From: Prevotella sp. UBA4341
GTDB lineage: Bacteria; Bacteroidota; Bacteroidia; Bacteroidales; Bacteroidaceae
Direction: 5' to 3'
Assembly (NCBI GenBank): GCA_002393705.1
Contig: DGTH01000074.1
Location: forward strand, 1 to 12,293
DNA: 12,293 bases
In this document: positions 1 through 10,124 of the stretch, piece by piece
Position numbering within the stretch: position 1 is the first letter of the stretch
Layout: every line of letters begins with the position of its first letter
Translations under genes and position numbers: made by a program
Notes under the pieces: generated by a model
Seen by the model: the letters and a program-made list of their open reading frames with translations, nothing else
What the model was told of the DNA's origin: nothing
Database searches by the model: none

Positions 1-79
1 ATATCAATATGAACAGAATAAATATAAACCATAAGAAGGAAAGAAGCATGAACGTGATGATGAAGTTGCTCGGCGCAGC

Positions 80-114
80 ATTCTTCATTCTTCTCTCTTC
101 ATTCTTCATTTCCT
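80..114 (+). repeat. Heptanucleotide tandem repeat (ATTCTTC) encoding the SusD signal peptide core
   Basis: Four 7-base units lie head to tail: ATTCTTC (80-86), ATTCTTC (87-93), TCTCTTC (94-100) and ATTCTTC (101-107), followed by a degenerate ATTTCCT (108-114). They encode the hydrophobic core of the lipoprotein signal peptide, just before the lipobox cysteine. Seven is not a multiple of three, so gain or loss of one unit would shift the frame. Confidence 0.75.
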
Positions 115-917
115 GCAGCAAGGATTTCTTAGACAAGACACCGGAAGGAGAATATATCGAGGACAACTTCTATGATTCTGACGATGCCCTCTACGCCTCT
201 ACGGCTCCGCTCTACAACCGTGCCTGGTTCGACTACAACACACGTGGTATGCTACTGCTCGGCAGTCTGCGTGCCAATGATGCCTATTCACCCTACAACT
301 GGCCTGAGTATGGTATGTTTACTGTCACGGCCCTGAACGAATACCTGAGTGACATCTGGGCTGGATTTTTCTCAGTGGTCACGATGGCCAATGCTACGAT
401 TGAGAATATTGAAACCAAATCAACGGATAACGTGACGGAGGGAGCCAAGCGGACGGCCATCGGCGAGGCGCGCCTGATGCGTGGCGTGGCCCTGTTCTAT
501 GCCATGCACGTCTGGGGGCCGTTAGTGCTGTTCGAGAGCAATCAGGAGGTGGTGGATAATCCCGTCCGTCCGCGAAACCCTGAGGAAGACGTGTTCAAGT
601 TCGTCATCAACGACCTGACTTACGCTGCCGAGAACCTGCCTGAGAGTCCCTACGCTTCCGGTCGTGCTACCTGCTGGAGTGCCAAGGCCATGCTGGCCAA
701 GGTCTATCTGGCCCGTTCGGGCTGGGACAAGTCGCAGCGCGACGAGGCAGACCTGGCACTGGCCAAGAGATACGCTCTCGACGTCATCGAGAACAGCGGC
801 AGCAAACTGCTCGACGACTATCACAACCTGTTCAAATACCGTTACAACAACAACGAGGAGTCGCTGCTGGCTTGCCAGTGGTACAAATCGACCACCCTGC
901 AGTGGTACGTCTGCAAT

Positions 918-924
918 GCCCACC
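918..924 (+). other. Frameshift site in the SusD-like gene (one extra base in a CCC run)
   Basis: Up to the GCC codon at 918-920 the first frame is SusD-like (QWYKSTTLQWYVCNA); beyond it that frame becomes nonsense and stops at 1043. Dropping one C from the run at 919-921 restores a continuous SusD-like frame from ACC at 922. The exact base is uncertain within roughly 895-925. A three-base homopolymer is a weak slippage site, so a private mutation or an assembly/sequencing error are both plausible. Confidence 0.7.
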
Positions 925-1740
925 ATCTCGGACCTTTGTGCCGACAGCAAGATGCTGGGTGGCGTGATGTGCTGGAGTGCCCTGAATGCTTCGCCCGACA
1001 TGCTGATGCAGTATCGCTACAAGGGCAGCAACGGTGCCTATAAGTGGGAGACCATACGCCGTGACGCTTCATTCTGCACACCAGGCGTACACTACGACTA
1101 CATCTGCATGGCAGATGGCGGCTACACCTACGAAGGCACTGCCGCGCCCATCAAGAAAGGTGTGGTGGGCGGACCTGATGACGACAACGATGGATATGTG
1201 GCTATGATGTGCTCGCCACTAAACACCTACATCATCCGTTTGGCAGATGTCTATCTGATCTATGCCGAGGCTTGCTTGGGCAATAACTCATCTCTGACGG
1301 GCGAGGGCCTGCAGTATTTCAATGCCGTGCGCCGCCGTGCTGGTATTGACGAGGCGACGTCTATCACCTTCGAGGACATCATCCGTGAGCGCCGCGTGGA
1401 GTTCGGCATGGAGTTTATGAACTGGTATAGCATGCTGGAGTGGTATAAGTGGAAGCCCAACTTCATGCTCAACTACTTGAACAACCAGTATCGCGGCTGC
1501 ACCTACAACGAGGTGCGGGTGGGAGCAGACAACGAACTATCGTTCTACCACAATCCTGACAACGACTGGGAGGAAGTCGTTCAGACAGAGTTCGGCGACC
1601 TGGTGGCACCCGATGTGACACCTGTCATTACCAACGACAACATCTTCCTGCCTTATCCTGAGGCCGACGTTATTCAGAACCCGTATCTGAAGCGCGAACC
1701 AGAGCATTATAACTTTAACGAATAAAAACGTATCAGCATT

Positions 1741-3225
1741 ATGAACAATATAATAAATAAGGTAAAGAAATTGGCATGGGTGATTTTACCTTTTTACCTT
1801 TTCACCTTTTTACCTTTTATCACATCGTGCAAAGACGATGACGGCGGACAACCCGTCATTGAGCGCGTTCGACTGACAGACCCCGAGAAGGCAGACTCTG
1901 CCTTCACTGTAGCAGGCTTAGGACAGATGATTCTCATCGAGGGTCGCAACCTCGGAGGTGCAAGGAACATCTATATCAACAACCAGGACTGCTACTTCAA
2001 TGCCAACTACAACACGGACACGCATATCATCATGACCATTCCGTCAGACCTAATCGTCTATGGGGCAGATAACTCGCTGCCTATGGAAATCCGCGTAGAG
2101 ACTACGCATGGAACGGCCGTCTATGGCTTCCATGTCATTGCAGGTGTACCGTCCATTGAGTATTACAAGGCCGACATGCCGCTGAACAGTGAGGGCATTC
2201 CTGAGATGCAGCCCGGACAGACAGTGGAACTGCACGGTTCGCTGCTCCATGAGATAGAATCCGTCTATGTGGCAGACCTTGACACCGTAAAACTGGCTGA
2301 CTGTCCCAAGTGGGAGGTTAACGACAGTTGCACCGTGGCATACGTGACAATGCCCGCAACGATTCCCGCACAAGGCATCATCGTTATGGAGTGCTTTGCC
2401 GGTACGGCCTACTGTGGCTTCTCGAAATCGCCCATGGCTCCGGAACTCATCAGCGTATTCCCCGATATGCCAATACCCGGACAGACTATCACCCTCATGG
2501 GTAAATATCTGACCGACCTGATGGCTATTAATATCGGTGGCGAGATTGACATCGACCTCGATGACGTCACCGTCAGCGATGCACAGGACAAAGTAACCTT
2601 CAAGATGCCCAGCCAGATTCCGTCAACGGCGGCCACGGGCACCATCAAACTGAGAACCCTGGGCGGCGTGACCGAACTGCCGTTCTACCGATATGACTGG
2701 ATATTGGAGGACTTCGACGGCAACGGCACCAACCAGAACTGGAACTGGGGTACTGACGTGCGCGGTGCCTGGTGGGACGCTGCTTCGTTCACCGTAGAGC
2801 CAGCATCTGGTGGGTGGATTGGCTTCGAGGCCTACGCCGGATGGTGGGATCACAACATACAGTTCAATGGCAAGCAGGCTCCTGCGGGCATTGAGTCCAC
2901 CACACCGCTGACCGACCTCGAACTGCGCTATGAGGTCTATCTGCCTCAGATGCCGGATGCTACTTGCTACACCCAGATTACCTTCATGGGCGGTACCGTT
3001 GACAGAACCGACATTGCCGACCATTACACGGGCAAGACCCTTGTCGGCGAATGGATGAGCGTGGCTATTCCGCTGACGAAGTTCGGCGAAGGAACCTACG
3101 GCGACCTCGTTGGCGCTGCTCCTGGTGACGACGGCAACTTCAAGATATACCACGACTTCGAGAGCAGAGAGGGCGTCTGGTTCGCCGTTGCGTATGATAA
3201 TTTCCGTATTTACAAAATCAAGTAA
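1741..3225 (+). CDS. SusE-position surface glycan-binding lipoprotein (IPT/TIG domains plus SGBP-B-like binding domain)
   Basis: This 494-residue protein is probably the cell-surface glycan-binding protein of the PUL, anchoring polysaccharide for the GH5 enzyme and the SusCD importer. It has a lipoprotein signal peptide with cysteine at residue 30, followed by KDDD, an acidic stretch matching the Bacteroidetes surface lipoprotein export signal. Three IPT/TIG-like beta-sandwich modules follow, at about 40-134, 135-230 and 233-318; each has a GQxxxLxG-type strand, clearest at PGQTVELHG and PGQTITLMG. From about 321 to the end is a separate domain starting LEDFDGNG and rich in tryptophan (NWNWG, GAWWD, GWW), ending VAYDNFRIYKIK. 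This layout resembles the SGBP-B proteins of xyloglucan and mixed-linkage-glucan PULs, whose C-terminal domain binds glycan through aromatic residues. The start is 15 bases after the SusD stop. Ligand specificity is inferred, not shown. Confidence 0.88.
   Translation: MNNIINKVKKLAWVILPFYLFTFLPFITSCKDDDGGQPVIERVRLTDPEKADSAFTVAGLGQMILIEGRNLGGARNIYINNQDCYFNANYNTDTHIIMTIPSDLIVYGADNSLPMEIRVETTHGTAVYGFHVIAGVPSIEYYKADMPLNSEGIPEMQPGQTVELHGSLLHEIESVYVADLDTVKLADCPKWEVNDSCTVAYVTMPATIPAQGIIVMECFAGTAYCGFSKSPMAPELISVFPDMPIPGQTITLMGKYLTDLMAINIGGEIDIDLDDVTVSDAQDKVTFKMPSQIPSTAATGTIKLRTLGGVTELPFYRYDWILEDFDGNGTNQNWNWGTDVRGAWWDAASFTVEPASGGWIGFEAYAGWWDHNIQFNGKQAPAGIESTTPLTDLELRYEVYLPQMPDATCYTQITFMGGTVDRTDIADHYTGKTLVGEWMSVAIPLTKFGEGTYGDLVGAAPGDDGNFKIYHDFESREGVWFAVAYDNFRIYKIK
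1784..1818 (+). repeat. Octanucleotide tandem repeat (TTTTTACC) encoding the SGBP signal peptide core
   Basis: The units are TTTTACC (1784-1790), TTTTTACC (1791-1798), TTTTCACC (1799-1806) and TTTTTACC (1807-1814), then TTTT. They encode the hydrophobic core LPFYLFTFLPF immediately before the lipobox. Three 8-base units equal eight codons, which is why the peptide repeats LPF. A one-unit change would shift the frame. Confidence 0.8.
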
Positions 3226-3230
3226 CCAAT

Positions 3231-6238
<3,008 letters not shown>

Positions 6239-8209
6239 ATGATGAGAAAGAGTTTTCTTTTGATGATACTGGCAATCGCTACATGCGGTCAGGCCAAAGA
6301 TGTCACCGTGAAGTCGCCGAACGGGGCGCTGGTGGTGACGGTGAGTAACAACGACGGACGGCTGACGTATGGTGTCGCACTCAACGGAGAGACCGTGCTC
6401 CGGGAGTCGGCACTGGGACTGCGGACGAGCATCGGTGACCTGACGCAGGGGCTGACGCTGACGGACACGAAGGAACGTCGCGTAGAGGCGCACTACGACA
6501 TGCAGAAGACGAAGGCCGGACACAGCGACTACGTGGCCAACGAACTGACGGCGACGCTGAAGAATGAGGAAAAGCGGGTGCTGCAGGTGACGTTCCGTGT
6601 GTCGAACGACGATGTGGCCTTTCGCTACAGCATCGCGGTGGAGCATCCTGAGCGCGAGGCCGACCTGAACAGGACGCTGATATACGGCGAGGCCAGCAGT
6701 TTCAACTTCCCAGATGGTACCACGACCTACCTCTGTCCGATGGCAGCACCAGGCATCCTCTGGGCGCATGCTCGTCCCAGTTATGAGGAGGTCTATACGC
6801 CCGACGCACCGATGGCGGTGAAGTCGCAGTTCGACCACGGCTACTCGTTCCCCTGCATGTTCCGTCAGGGCGACAGGTGGGTGCTCGTCAGCGAGACGGG
6901 TACAGACGGTTCTTACGTTGGCTGCCATCTCAGCGACTATCACCCCTCCCTTGGGGAGGGGACGGGGGTAGGCTGTTACACCATCGCCTTCCCCGACGAA
7001 AAGGAGAACGGCGGATTCGGATCAGCCTTCGTCGGCTGTCAGTTGCCTTTCACCACGCCGTGGCGCACCATCACCGTCGGTCCGCTGAAGACACTCGTGG
7101 AATCGACTACGGCCTACGACCTCGTGGAGCCGCGCTTCGAGGCGAGCACAGACTATAAGCCCGGCCGCTACACGTGGAGTTGGCTGGTCTGGCAGGACGA
7201 GTCAGTCAACTGGGATGACCAGGTGCAGTTCATCGACCTCGCCGCTGCGCTGGGCTTTGAATACTGCCTCGTAGATAACTGGTGGGACACGCAGATAGGC
7301 CGCGACCGTATGCCCGACCTCGTGCGCTACGCCAACCAGAAGGGTGTTGACCTGCTGTTGTGGTATAGCAGCAACGGCTTCTGGAACGATGCACCGCAGA
7401 CACCGCGCAACTGCATGAACACGGCCATCGCCCGTGAGCGGGAGATGAAGTGGCTGAAGAGTATCGGCGTGAAGGGTATCAAAGTCGATTTCTTCGGTGG
7501 CGACAAGCAGGAGACGATGCAACTCTACGAGGACATCCTCAGCGATGCCAACCGCTACGGGCTGCAGGTCATCTTCCACGGCTGCACCCTGCCGCGTGGC
7601 TGGGAGCGTATGTACCCCAACTACGTGTCGAGCGAGGCAGTGATGGCCAGCGAGAACGTCTATTTCACCGAACCTGATGCCGAGCGCGAGGCCTTCGACC
7701 TCTGCATGCACCCCTTCTGCCGCAATGCCGTGGCCACGATGGACTGGGGCGGCGTCATCCTGAACCGCCACCTGAGCCGTGACAACAAGAGTCGTCACAC
7801 GCGCAAGACCACCGACATCTTCGAACTGGCGTCGGGCATCACCAACCAGAGTTATATACAATGTGCCGCCCTCTGTCCGAACAACCTCACGGAGGTACCG
7901 CAGTTTGAACTCGACTTTCTGCGCTCCCTGCCCTCCACGTGGGACGAAACCCGATTCATCGACGGCTTCCCCGGAAAGTATGTGGTGCTAGCCCGTCGCC
8001 ACGGCGACCAGTGGTACATCGGCGGTCTGAACGCCCTGAAGGAGCCGTTGAAGTTGACGCTCGACCTGCCCATGCTGGCAGGCAAAACGCTCAACTACCT
8101 TGTGGACGACAAGCAGGGACAGCCCACCAAGACCACACTGAAGGTCGATAAGCAGGGCCGCGCCAAGGTGACCATCCAGCCCAACGGCGGCATCGTGCTG
8201 ACTGAATAG
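6239..8209 (+). CDS. GH97 glycoside hydrolase, retaining alpha-galactosidase type
   Basis: This 656-residue periplasmic exo-glycosidase probably removes terminal alpha-galactose (or the related beta-L-arabinopyranose) from oligosaccharides. It starts directly after the GH43 stop (TAAATG); ATG 6242 is an equally good start. The signal peptide ends ATCGQA. Cleavage after GQA is likeliest, although the cysteine makes a poor lipobox possible. The domains are an N-terminal beta-sandwich at about 20-290 (SPNGALVVTVS), a TIM barrel at about 295-560 (YCLVDNWWD, GVDLLLWY) and a C-terminal beta-domain (FIDGFPGKYVVLARR). GH97 splits into inverting alpha-glucosidases such as SusB and retaining enzymes such as BtGal97b, whose nucleophile is an aspartate on the fourth strand. 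Here GIKVDFF places D417 at that site, and E466 (SSEAV) is the likely acid/base, so the retaining group is favoured. Residues about 235-245 look like an insertion from a repeat. It is the last PUL gene here. Confidence 0.9.
   Translation: MMRKSFLLMILAIATCGQAKDVTVKSPNGALVVTVSNNDGRLTYGVALNGETVLRESALGLRTSIGDLTQGLTLTDTKERRVEAHYDMQKTKAGHSDYVANELTATLKNEEKRVLQVTFRVSNDDVAFRYSIAVEHPEREADLNRTLIYGEASSFNFPDGTTTYLCPMAAPGILWAHARPSYEEVYTPDAPMAVKSQFDHGYSFPCMFRQGDRWVLVSETGTDGSYVGCHLSDYHPSLGEGTGVGCYTIAFPDEKENGGFGSAFVGCQLPFTTPWRTITVGPLKTLVESTTAYDLVEPRFEASTDYKPGRYTWSWLVWQDESVNWDDQVQFIDLAAALGFEYCLVDNWWDTQIGRDRMPDLVRYANQKGVDLLLWYSSNGFWNDAPQTPRNCMNTAIAREREMKWLKSIGVKGIKVDFFGGDKQETMQLYEDILSDANRYGLQVIFHGCTLPRGWERMYPNYVSSEAVMASENVYFTEPDAEREAFDLCMHPFCRNAVATMDWGGVILNRHLSRDNKSRHTRKTTDIFELASGITNQSYIQCAALCPNNLTEVPQFELDFLRSLPSTWDETRFIDGFPGKYVVLARRHGDQWYIGGLNALKEPLKLTLDLPMLAGKTLNYLVDDKQGQPTKTTLKVDKQGRAKVTIQPNGGIVLTE
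6941..6973 (+). repeat. G-rich palindromic repeat inserted in frame in GH97
   Basis: CCCCTCCC (6943-6950), TTG loop, GGGAGGGG (6954-6961), then ACGGGGGTAGGC. The stem is 8 bp and GC-rich, unlike the surrounding codons. This CCCCTCCC-loop-GGGAGGGG-ACGGGGGTAGG pattern matches a dispersed intergenic repeat I recall from Bacteroidetes genomes. It encodes HPSLGEGTGVG (residues 235-245), low-complexity residues between SDY and CYTIAFPD, so the reading frame is preserved. Confidence 0.65.
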
Positions 8210-8260
8210 GACAAACGGATAAATACGGTGTTGTCTGCAACGAGGGCTAACCTTGAAGGT

Positions 8261-8456
8261 AAAACCAAAATCGGGTGCCACCATTTGAACTTATTCGGTC
8301 AAATGGTGGCACCGTCTTGGGGGAAATGAATATCCCACTTTTGGCTCTAAGATTGAACTTAGAACCTTGGAAGAAACGAATCAGCACCTCGCACATCCCC
8401 GTTTCTTTTTGTACCTTGCTTGAAATTCTTAATTCTATCTGGTTGGGGTTAAAAAC
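8261..8456 (-). ncRNA. Candidate structured small RNA between the two operons
   Basis: On the minus strand a good promoter (8462-8493) is followed by about 195 nt with no convincing reading frame but several stem-loops: AAGAAACG/CGTTTCTT (8 bp, arms 8400-8407 and 8371-8378), GGTTCTAAG/CTTAGAGCC (9 bp with one G-U, 8343-8366) and the 15-bp terminator-like hairpin (8274-8313) with a T-rich tail. An alternative fold pairs GGTAC and GGGGA on the 5' side with GTGCC and TCCCC on the 3' side, giving a bulged rod. That is reminiscent of 6S-like RNAs, but I cannot assign it to a family. The start is estimated from the promoter. It could instead be an untranslated remnant. Confidence 0.4.
8274..8313 (-). 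terminator. 15-bp perfect hairpin, probable intrinsic terminator for minus-strand transcription
   Basis: GGTGCCACCATTTGA (8274-8288) and TCAAATGGTGGCACC (8299-8313) are exact reverse complements around a 10-base loop. On the minus strand the stem is followed by CGATTTTGGTTTT, a broken T tract. On the plus strand no T tract follows. It therefore best terminates the candidate small RNA, and may also slow read-through from the PUL. Confidence 0.6.
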
Positions 8457-8461
8457 TGATG

Positions 8462-8493
8462 CAAAGGTACAATTTTTATCTGATACCACCAAG
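8462..8493 (-). promoter_or_regulatory. Bacteroidetes-type promoter reading leftward
   Basis: On the minus strand, TACCTTTG (8469-8462) matches the -7 consensus TAnnTTTG exactly. CTTG (8493-8490) lies 20 bases upstream, where the -33 TTTG box is expected, with an AT-rich spacer. No protein gene follows, so the likely product is the structured RNA at 8261-8456. Confidence 0.65.
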
Positions 8494-8496
8494 AAA

Positions 8497-8537
8497 TTTT
8501 TGGCGTGTTTTTGGCGTGATATTTTAAAATTGGCGTG
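8497..8537. repeat. TTGGCGTG direct repeats upstream of the leftward promoter
   Basis: TTTTTGGCGTG occurs twice in perfect tandem (8497-8507 and 8508-8518), and TTGGCGTG recurs at 8530-8537, 19 bases from the start of the second core. Relative to the leftward promoter these lie just upstream of the -33 box, where an activator would bind. The third copy overlaps the last codons of the gene remnant. Function unknown. Confidence 0.55.
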
Positions 8538-8700
8538 ATTGGATGTCCCTGATTTTCTTCTTCATGTCGCTGATGACGACGGGGTTCTTAACTGTTGTCT
8601 CCATATGCGCATACCAGAGGGGTACGGGATAGCCGTCGGGGAAGGACTTGTTGTAGTTCCTGCCTGACTCGATGAGGTTCCTTTTTTGTGACTGCTTGTG
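8524..8700 (-). pseudogene. C-terminal remnant of an unrecognised protein
   Basis: Downstream of the acetyltransferase gene, a different minus-strand frame reads protein-like for about 55 codons (NLIESGRNYNKSFPDGYPV, then PLWYAHMETTVKNPVV and SDMKKKIRDIQSRQF) and ends at TAA 8524-8526. It has no plausible upstream start: the frame runs back into the acetyltransferase gene and meets a stop at 8737-8739. The composition (mixed aromatics, charged lysine-rich end) looks like a genuine C-terminus rather than random sequence. I do not recognise the family. It is probably what remains of a gene largely deleted or displaced here; the right boundary is approximate. Confidence 0.45.
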
Positions 8701-8705
8701 ACAAC

Positions 8706-9323
8706 TTATACTTGATTGATAGTCTTTTGCAGTTCTTCAAGGAAGTGGGCGGCATGGCCGCCGTCCATCTGGGCATGATGGAACTGGAAGGAGATGGGGA
8801 GCGTGGTCTTCAGCCAGCCCTTGCGATAGCGGCCCCAGGCGAGGAAGGGATTGGTGAAGATACCGCTGTACTGGTTGACGATGCAGTCGAGTTCCGTTCC
8901 GGTCAAGGCCGATGTGCCCACGATGACGGCATCCTCGTCCAAGATGTCCTGACAGGTCTTACGAATGGTCTCTGTCAGGTTCAGGTAGTTCGTGTTGAAC
9001 TGATCCAGATTGTCGTTGACGGCAATGTCGCAGAAGCTGAGTCCGCCCTTGACGTTATTTACTATCATGTTGATGGCCATGCGGTCGTACTTGTATAGTT
9101 TCCCGTCATGTGGCAGCATATAAAATTCCTCTATCCCGGAGGCCGTCTTGCCGATGCACCAGCAGAGCAGCATGTTGAATTTCAGCCCTCTCCGCCTGCT
9201 GACCTTGCAGAGCCGCGTCACGTCGAAGGTCTTCATGAGCGTCACCATCGGCATGGGCGACTTCATCCACAGTTCGAACGCTACAGCGCGGCTGGTCTCT
9301 TTGGGATTGATTTCCTGTTTCAT
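8706..9323 (-). CDS. Chloramphenicol acetyltransferase-family (CatA-like) protein
   Basis: This 205-residue member of the classical CAT family (acetyl-CoA-dependent O-acetyltransferase, trimeric in known members) carries the active-site signature HHAQMDG, with catalytic H183 and structural D187. Other family features are the N-terminal RAVAFELWMKSPMPMVTLM strand, FNMLLCWCIG, and the SFQFHHAQMDGGHAAHFLEEL C-terminal block. The length is close to canonical CATs (about 210-220). ATG at 9323 is chosen over the adjacent GTG at 9326; AAGAAAG lies just upstream. It sits 46 bases after the M15-like lipoprotein gene on the same strand, probably co-transcribed. Chromosomal CatA-like proteins are common in Bacteroidales, and many are not shown to confer resistance, so the acceptor substrate is open. 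No mobile element flanks it. Confidence 0.88.
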   Translation of the reverse strand: MKQEINPKETSRAVAFELWMKSPMPMVTLMKTFDVTRLCKVSRRRGLKFNMLLCWCIGKTASGIEEFYMLPHDGKLYKYDRMAINMIVNNVKGGLSFCDIAVNDNLDQFNTNYLNLTETIRKTCQDILDEDAVIVGTSALTGTELDCIVNQYSGIFTNPFLAWGRYRKGWLKTTLPISFQFHHAQMDGGHAAHFLEELQKTINQV

Positions 9324-9369
9324 CACTTTCTTATTATTAGTTCCGTTTCTTTCTCTGTCCGTTCATTTC

Positions 9370-10032
9370 TTATTTCTTTTCGAAGCGATAGCGCTTTCCG
9401 CCAGCCACGTCGCCTCCCCAGGTGAAGCCGTGCTGCTTAAAAAGGCGTACGGCCAGGTCGTCGGCCGTAGGCGGGGTGTAAGGGTTGACAACTACGGCGA
9501 GGCCCTTTAGGTGCAGTTCATCAACGGGGTCGCTCAGAAAGTGGAAGCTGAAGGTGTAGTTGTTGCTGGGGCTACTGTTCTGGGTCAGCTCGTCCAGGTT
9601 AGTTGTCATGATGGGCATGAGCGATTCGATGTTGTATTTTTCCTCGTAGAGTTTCCTGAAGATGGTTTGCAGGTCTGGGGCTATTGACTTGTTGCAGATG
9701 ATTTCGCCAATGTGGATGTGGGTCATTGCGCTCTGGCAGTAGAACAACGAGCGTACGCAGGCATAGTCACTCCTGCTGACGACCGACTTGTCGCCCTGAT
9801 AGTTGGCGTTGAACTCGCCCCATGTGGCATCGTCCATGGCCACGGTCTTAAAGCAGTTTTCGTAGCCGAATGTTGCAATGGTCTTCTCGCTGGTAGTGGC
9901 GTTTACGACCCACTCCTGCAGGTTCTTCAGATTACGTGCCTCAATTTCTCTGTCCAGTTCTTCCAGCTTGTCACAGCTGGTCATCGCTATGGCGCCAAGC
10001 AGCGCAACAGCAAATAGTTTTTGTCTTTTCAT
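9370..10032 (-). CDS. Lipoprotein with degenerate M15 (D-Ala-D-Ala/L-Ala-D-Glu peptidase-like) domain
   Basis: This 220-residue protein has a lipoprotein signal peptide ending MTSC (Cys20), so it is probably membrane-anchored facing the periplasm or surface. A helical, charged linker follows (EELDREIEARNLKNLQEW). The C-terminal half, from about 120, has the order of an M15 peptidase: a strand with SPSNNYTFSFHF, then HLKGLAVVVNP, then HGFTWGGD. In active members these motifs read H-x-x-G-x-A-x-D-x-N-P and D-x-x-H-F-E. Here H174 is kept, but the aspartate is V181 and the C-terminal histidine is R216 (KRYRFE). Two zinc ligands are therefore missing and hydrolysis is unlikely; a peptidoglycan-binding or regulatory role is possible. 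It lies between the decayed fragment and the CAT-family gene on the same strand. Fold assignment is by motif only. Confidence 0.7.
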   Translation of the reverse strand: MKRQKLFAVALLGAIAMTSCDKLEELDREIEARNLKNLQEWVVNATTSEKTIATFGYENCFKTVAMDDATWGEFNANYQGDKSVVSRSDYACVRSLFYCQSAMTHIHIGEIICNKSIAPDLQTIFRKLYEEKYNIESLMPIMTTNLDELTQNSSPSNNYTFSFHFLSDPVDELHLKGLAVVVNPYTPPTADDLAVRLFKQHGFTWGGDVAGGKRYRFEKK

Positions 10033-10063
10033 TTCTTTCTTTGTTTTTTGTTTATTTTTGGAG

Positions 10064-10096
10064 AACCGGGAGCTTCCTGACGGAGAACTCCCGGTT
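10064..10096 (-). other. 9-bp inverted repeat upstream of the M15-like lipoprotein gene
   Basis: AACCGGGAG (10064-10072) and CTCCCGGTT (10088-10096) form a 9-bp GC-rich stem with a 15-base loop. It lies about 30 bases upstream of the lipoprotein start and after the decayed fragment. No T tract follows on either strand, so it is either a weak terminator or a leader hairpin. Confidence 0.5.
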
Positions 10097-10124
10097 TCCT
10101 AACGTGAAAAAAACATAAGTATGC

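Larger units (their letters stand above)
48..1725 (+). pseudogene. SusD-like outer-membrane starch/glycan-binding lipoprotein, broken by a +1 frameshift
   Basis: SusD-family proteins cap the SusC TonB-dependent transporter and hand oligosaccharides to it at the cell surface. The N-terminal part reads in one frame from ATG 48 to a stop at 1043. The C-terminal part reads in the +1 frame and ends at 1725. Joined at about base 921, they give a 558-residue protein, a normal SusD length. The start at 48 is preferred over an in-frame ATG at 9, because it follows an AGGAAAG sequence and gives a compact lipoprotein signal peptide ending in FISC (Cys23). The mature start, CSKDFLDKTP, is typical of SusD. 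Sequence after the junction (SDLCADSKMLGG) and the C-terminus (YLKREPEHYNF) are also SusD-like, so both halves look intact. SusC is expected immediately upstream, outside the window. The frameshift may be real or a sequencing error; if real, SusD is truncated at about 330 residues. Confidence 0.88.

Noticed and set aside
8343..8366. A tRNA T-arm-like hairpin (GTTCAATC within a 9-bp stem)
   Set aside because: The loop is 6 rather than 7 bases and no acceptor, D or anticodon arm can be found around it.
8247..8538. Small open frames on both strands (81 and 87 codons) in the intergenic region
   Set aside because: They overlap each other and the inverted repeats, and the minus-strand one starts upstream of the promoter that would have to drive it; neither has a ribosome site or protein-like composition.
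8706..9323. CAT-family gene as a mobile antibiotic-resistance cassette
   Set aside because: No integrase, insertion sequence, attachment site or terminal repeats flank it, and its codon style matches its neighbours; chromosomal CatA-like genes are ordinary in this group.
10107..10120. Possible promoter TATGTTTT on the minus strand before the M15-like lipoprotein gene
   Set aside because: The last base of the -7 box is wrong and there is no -33 TTTG at the right distance.
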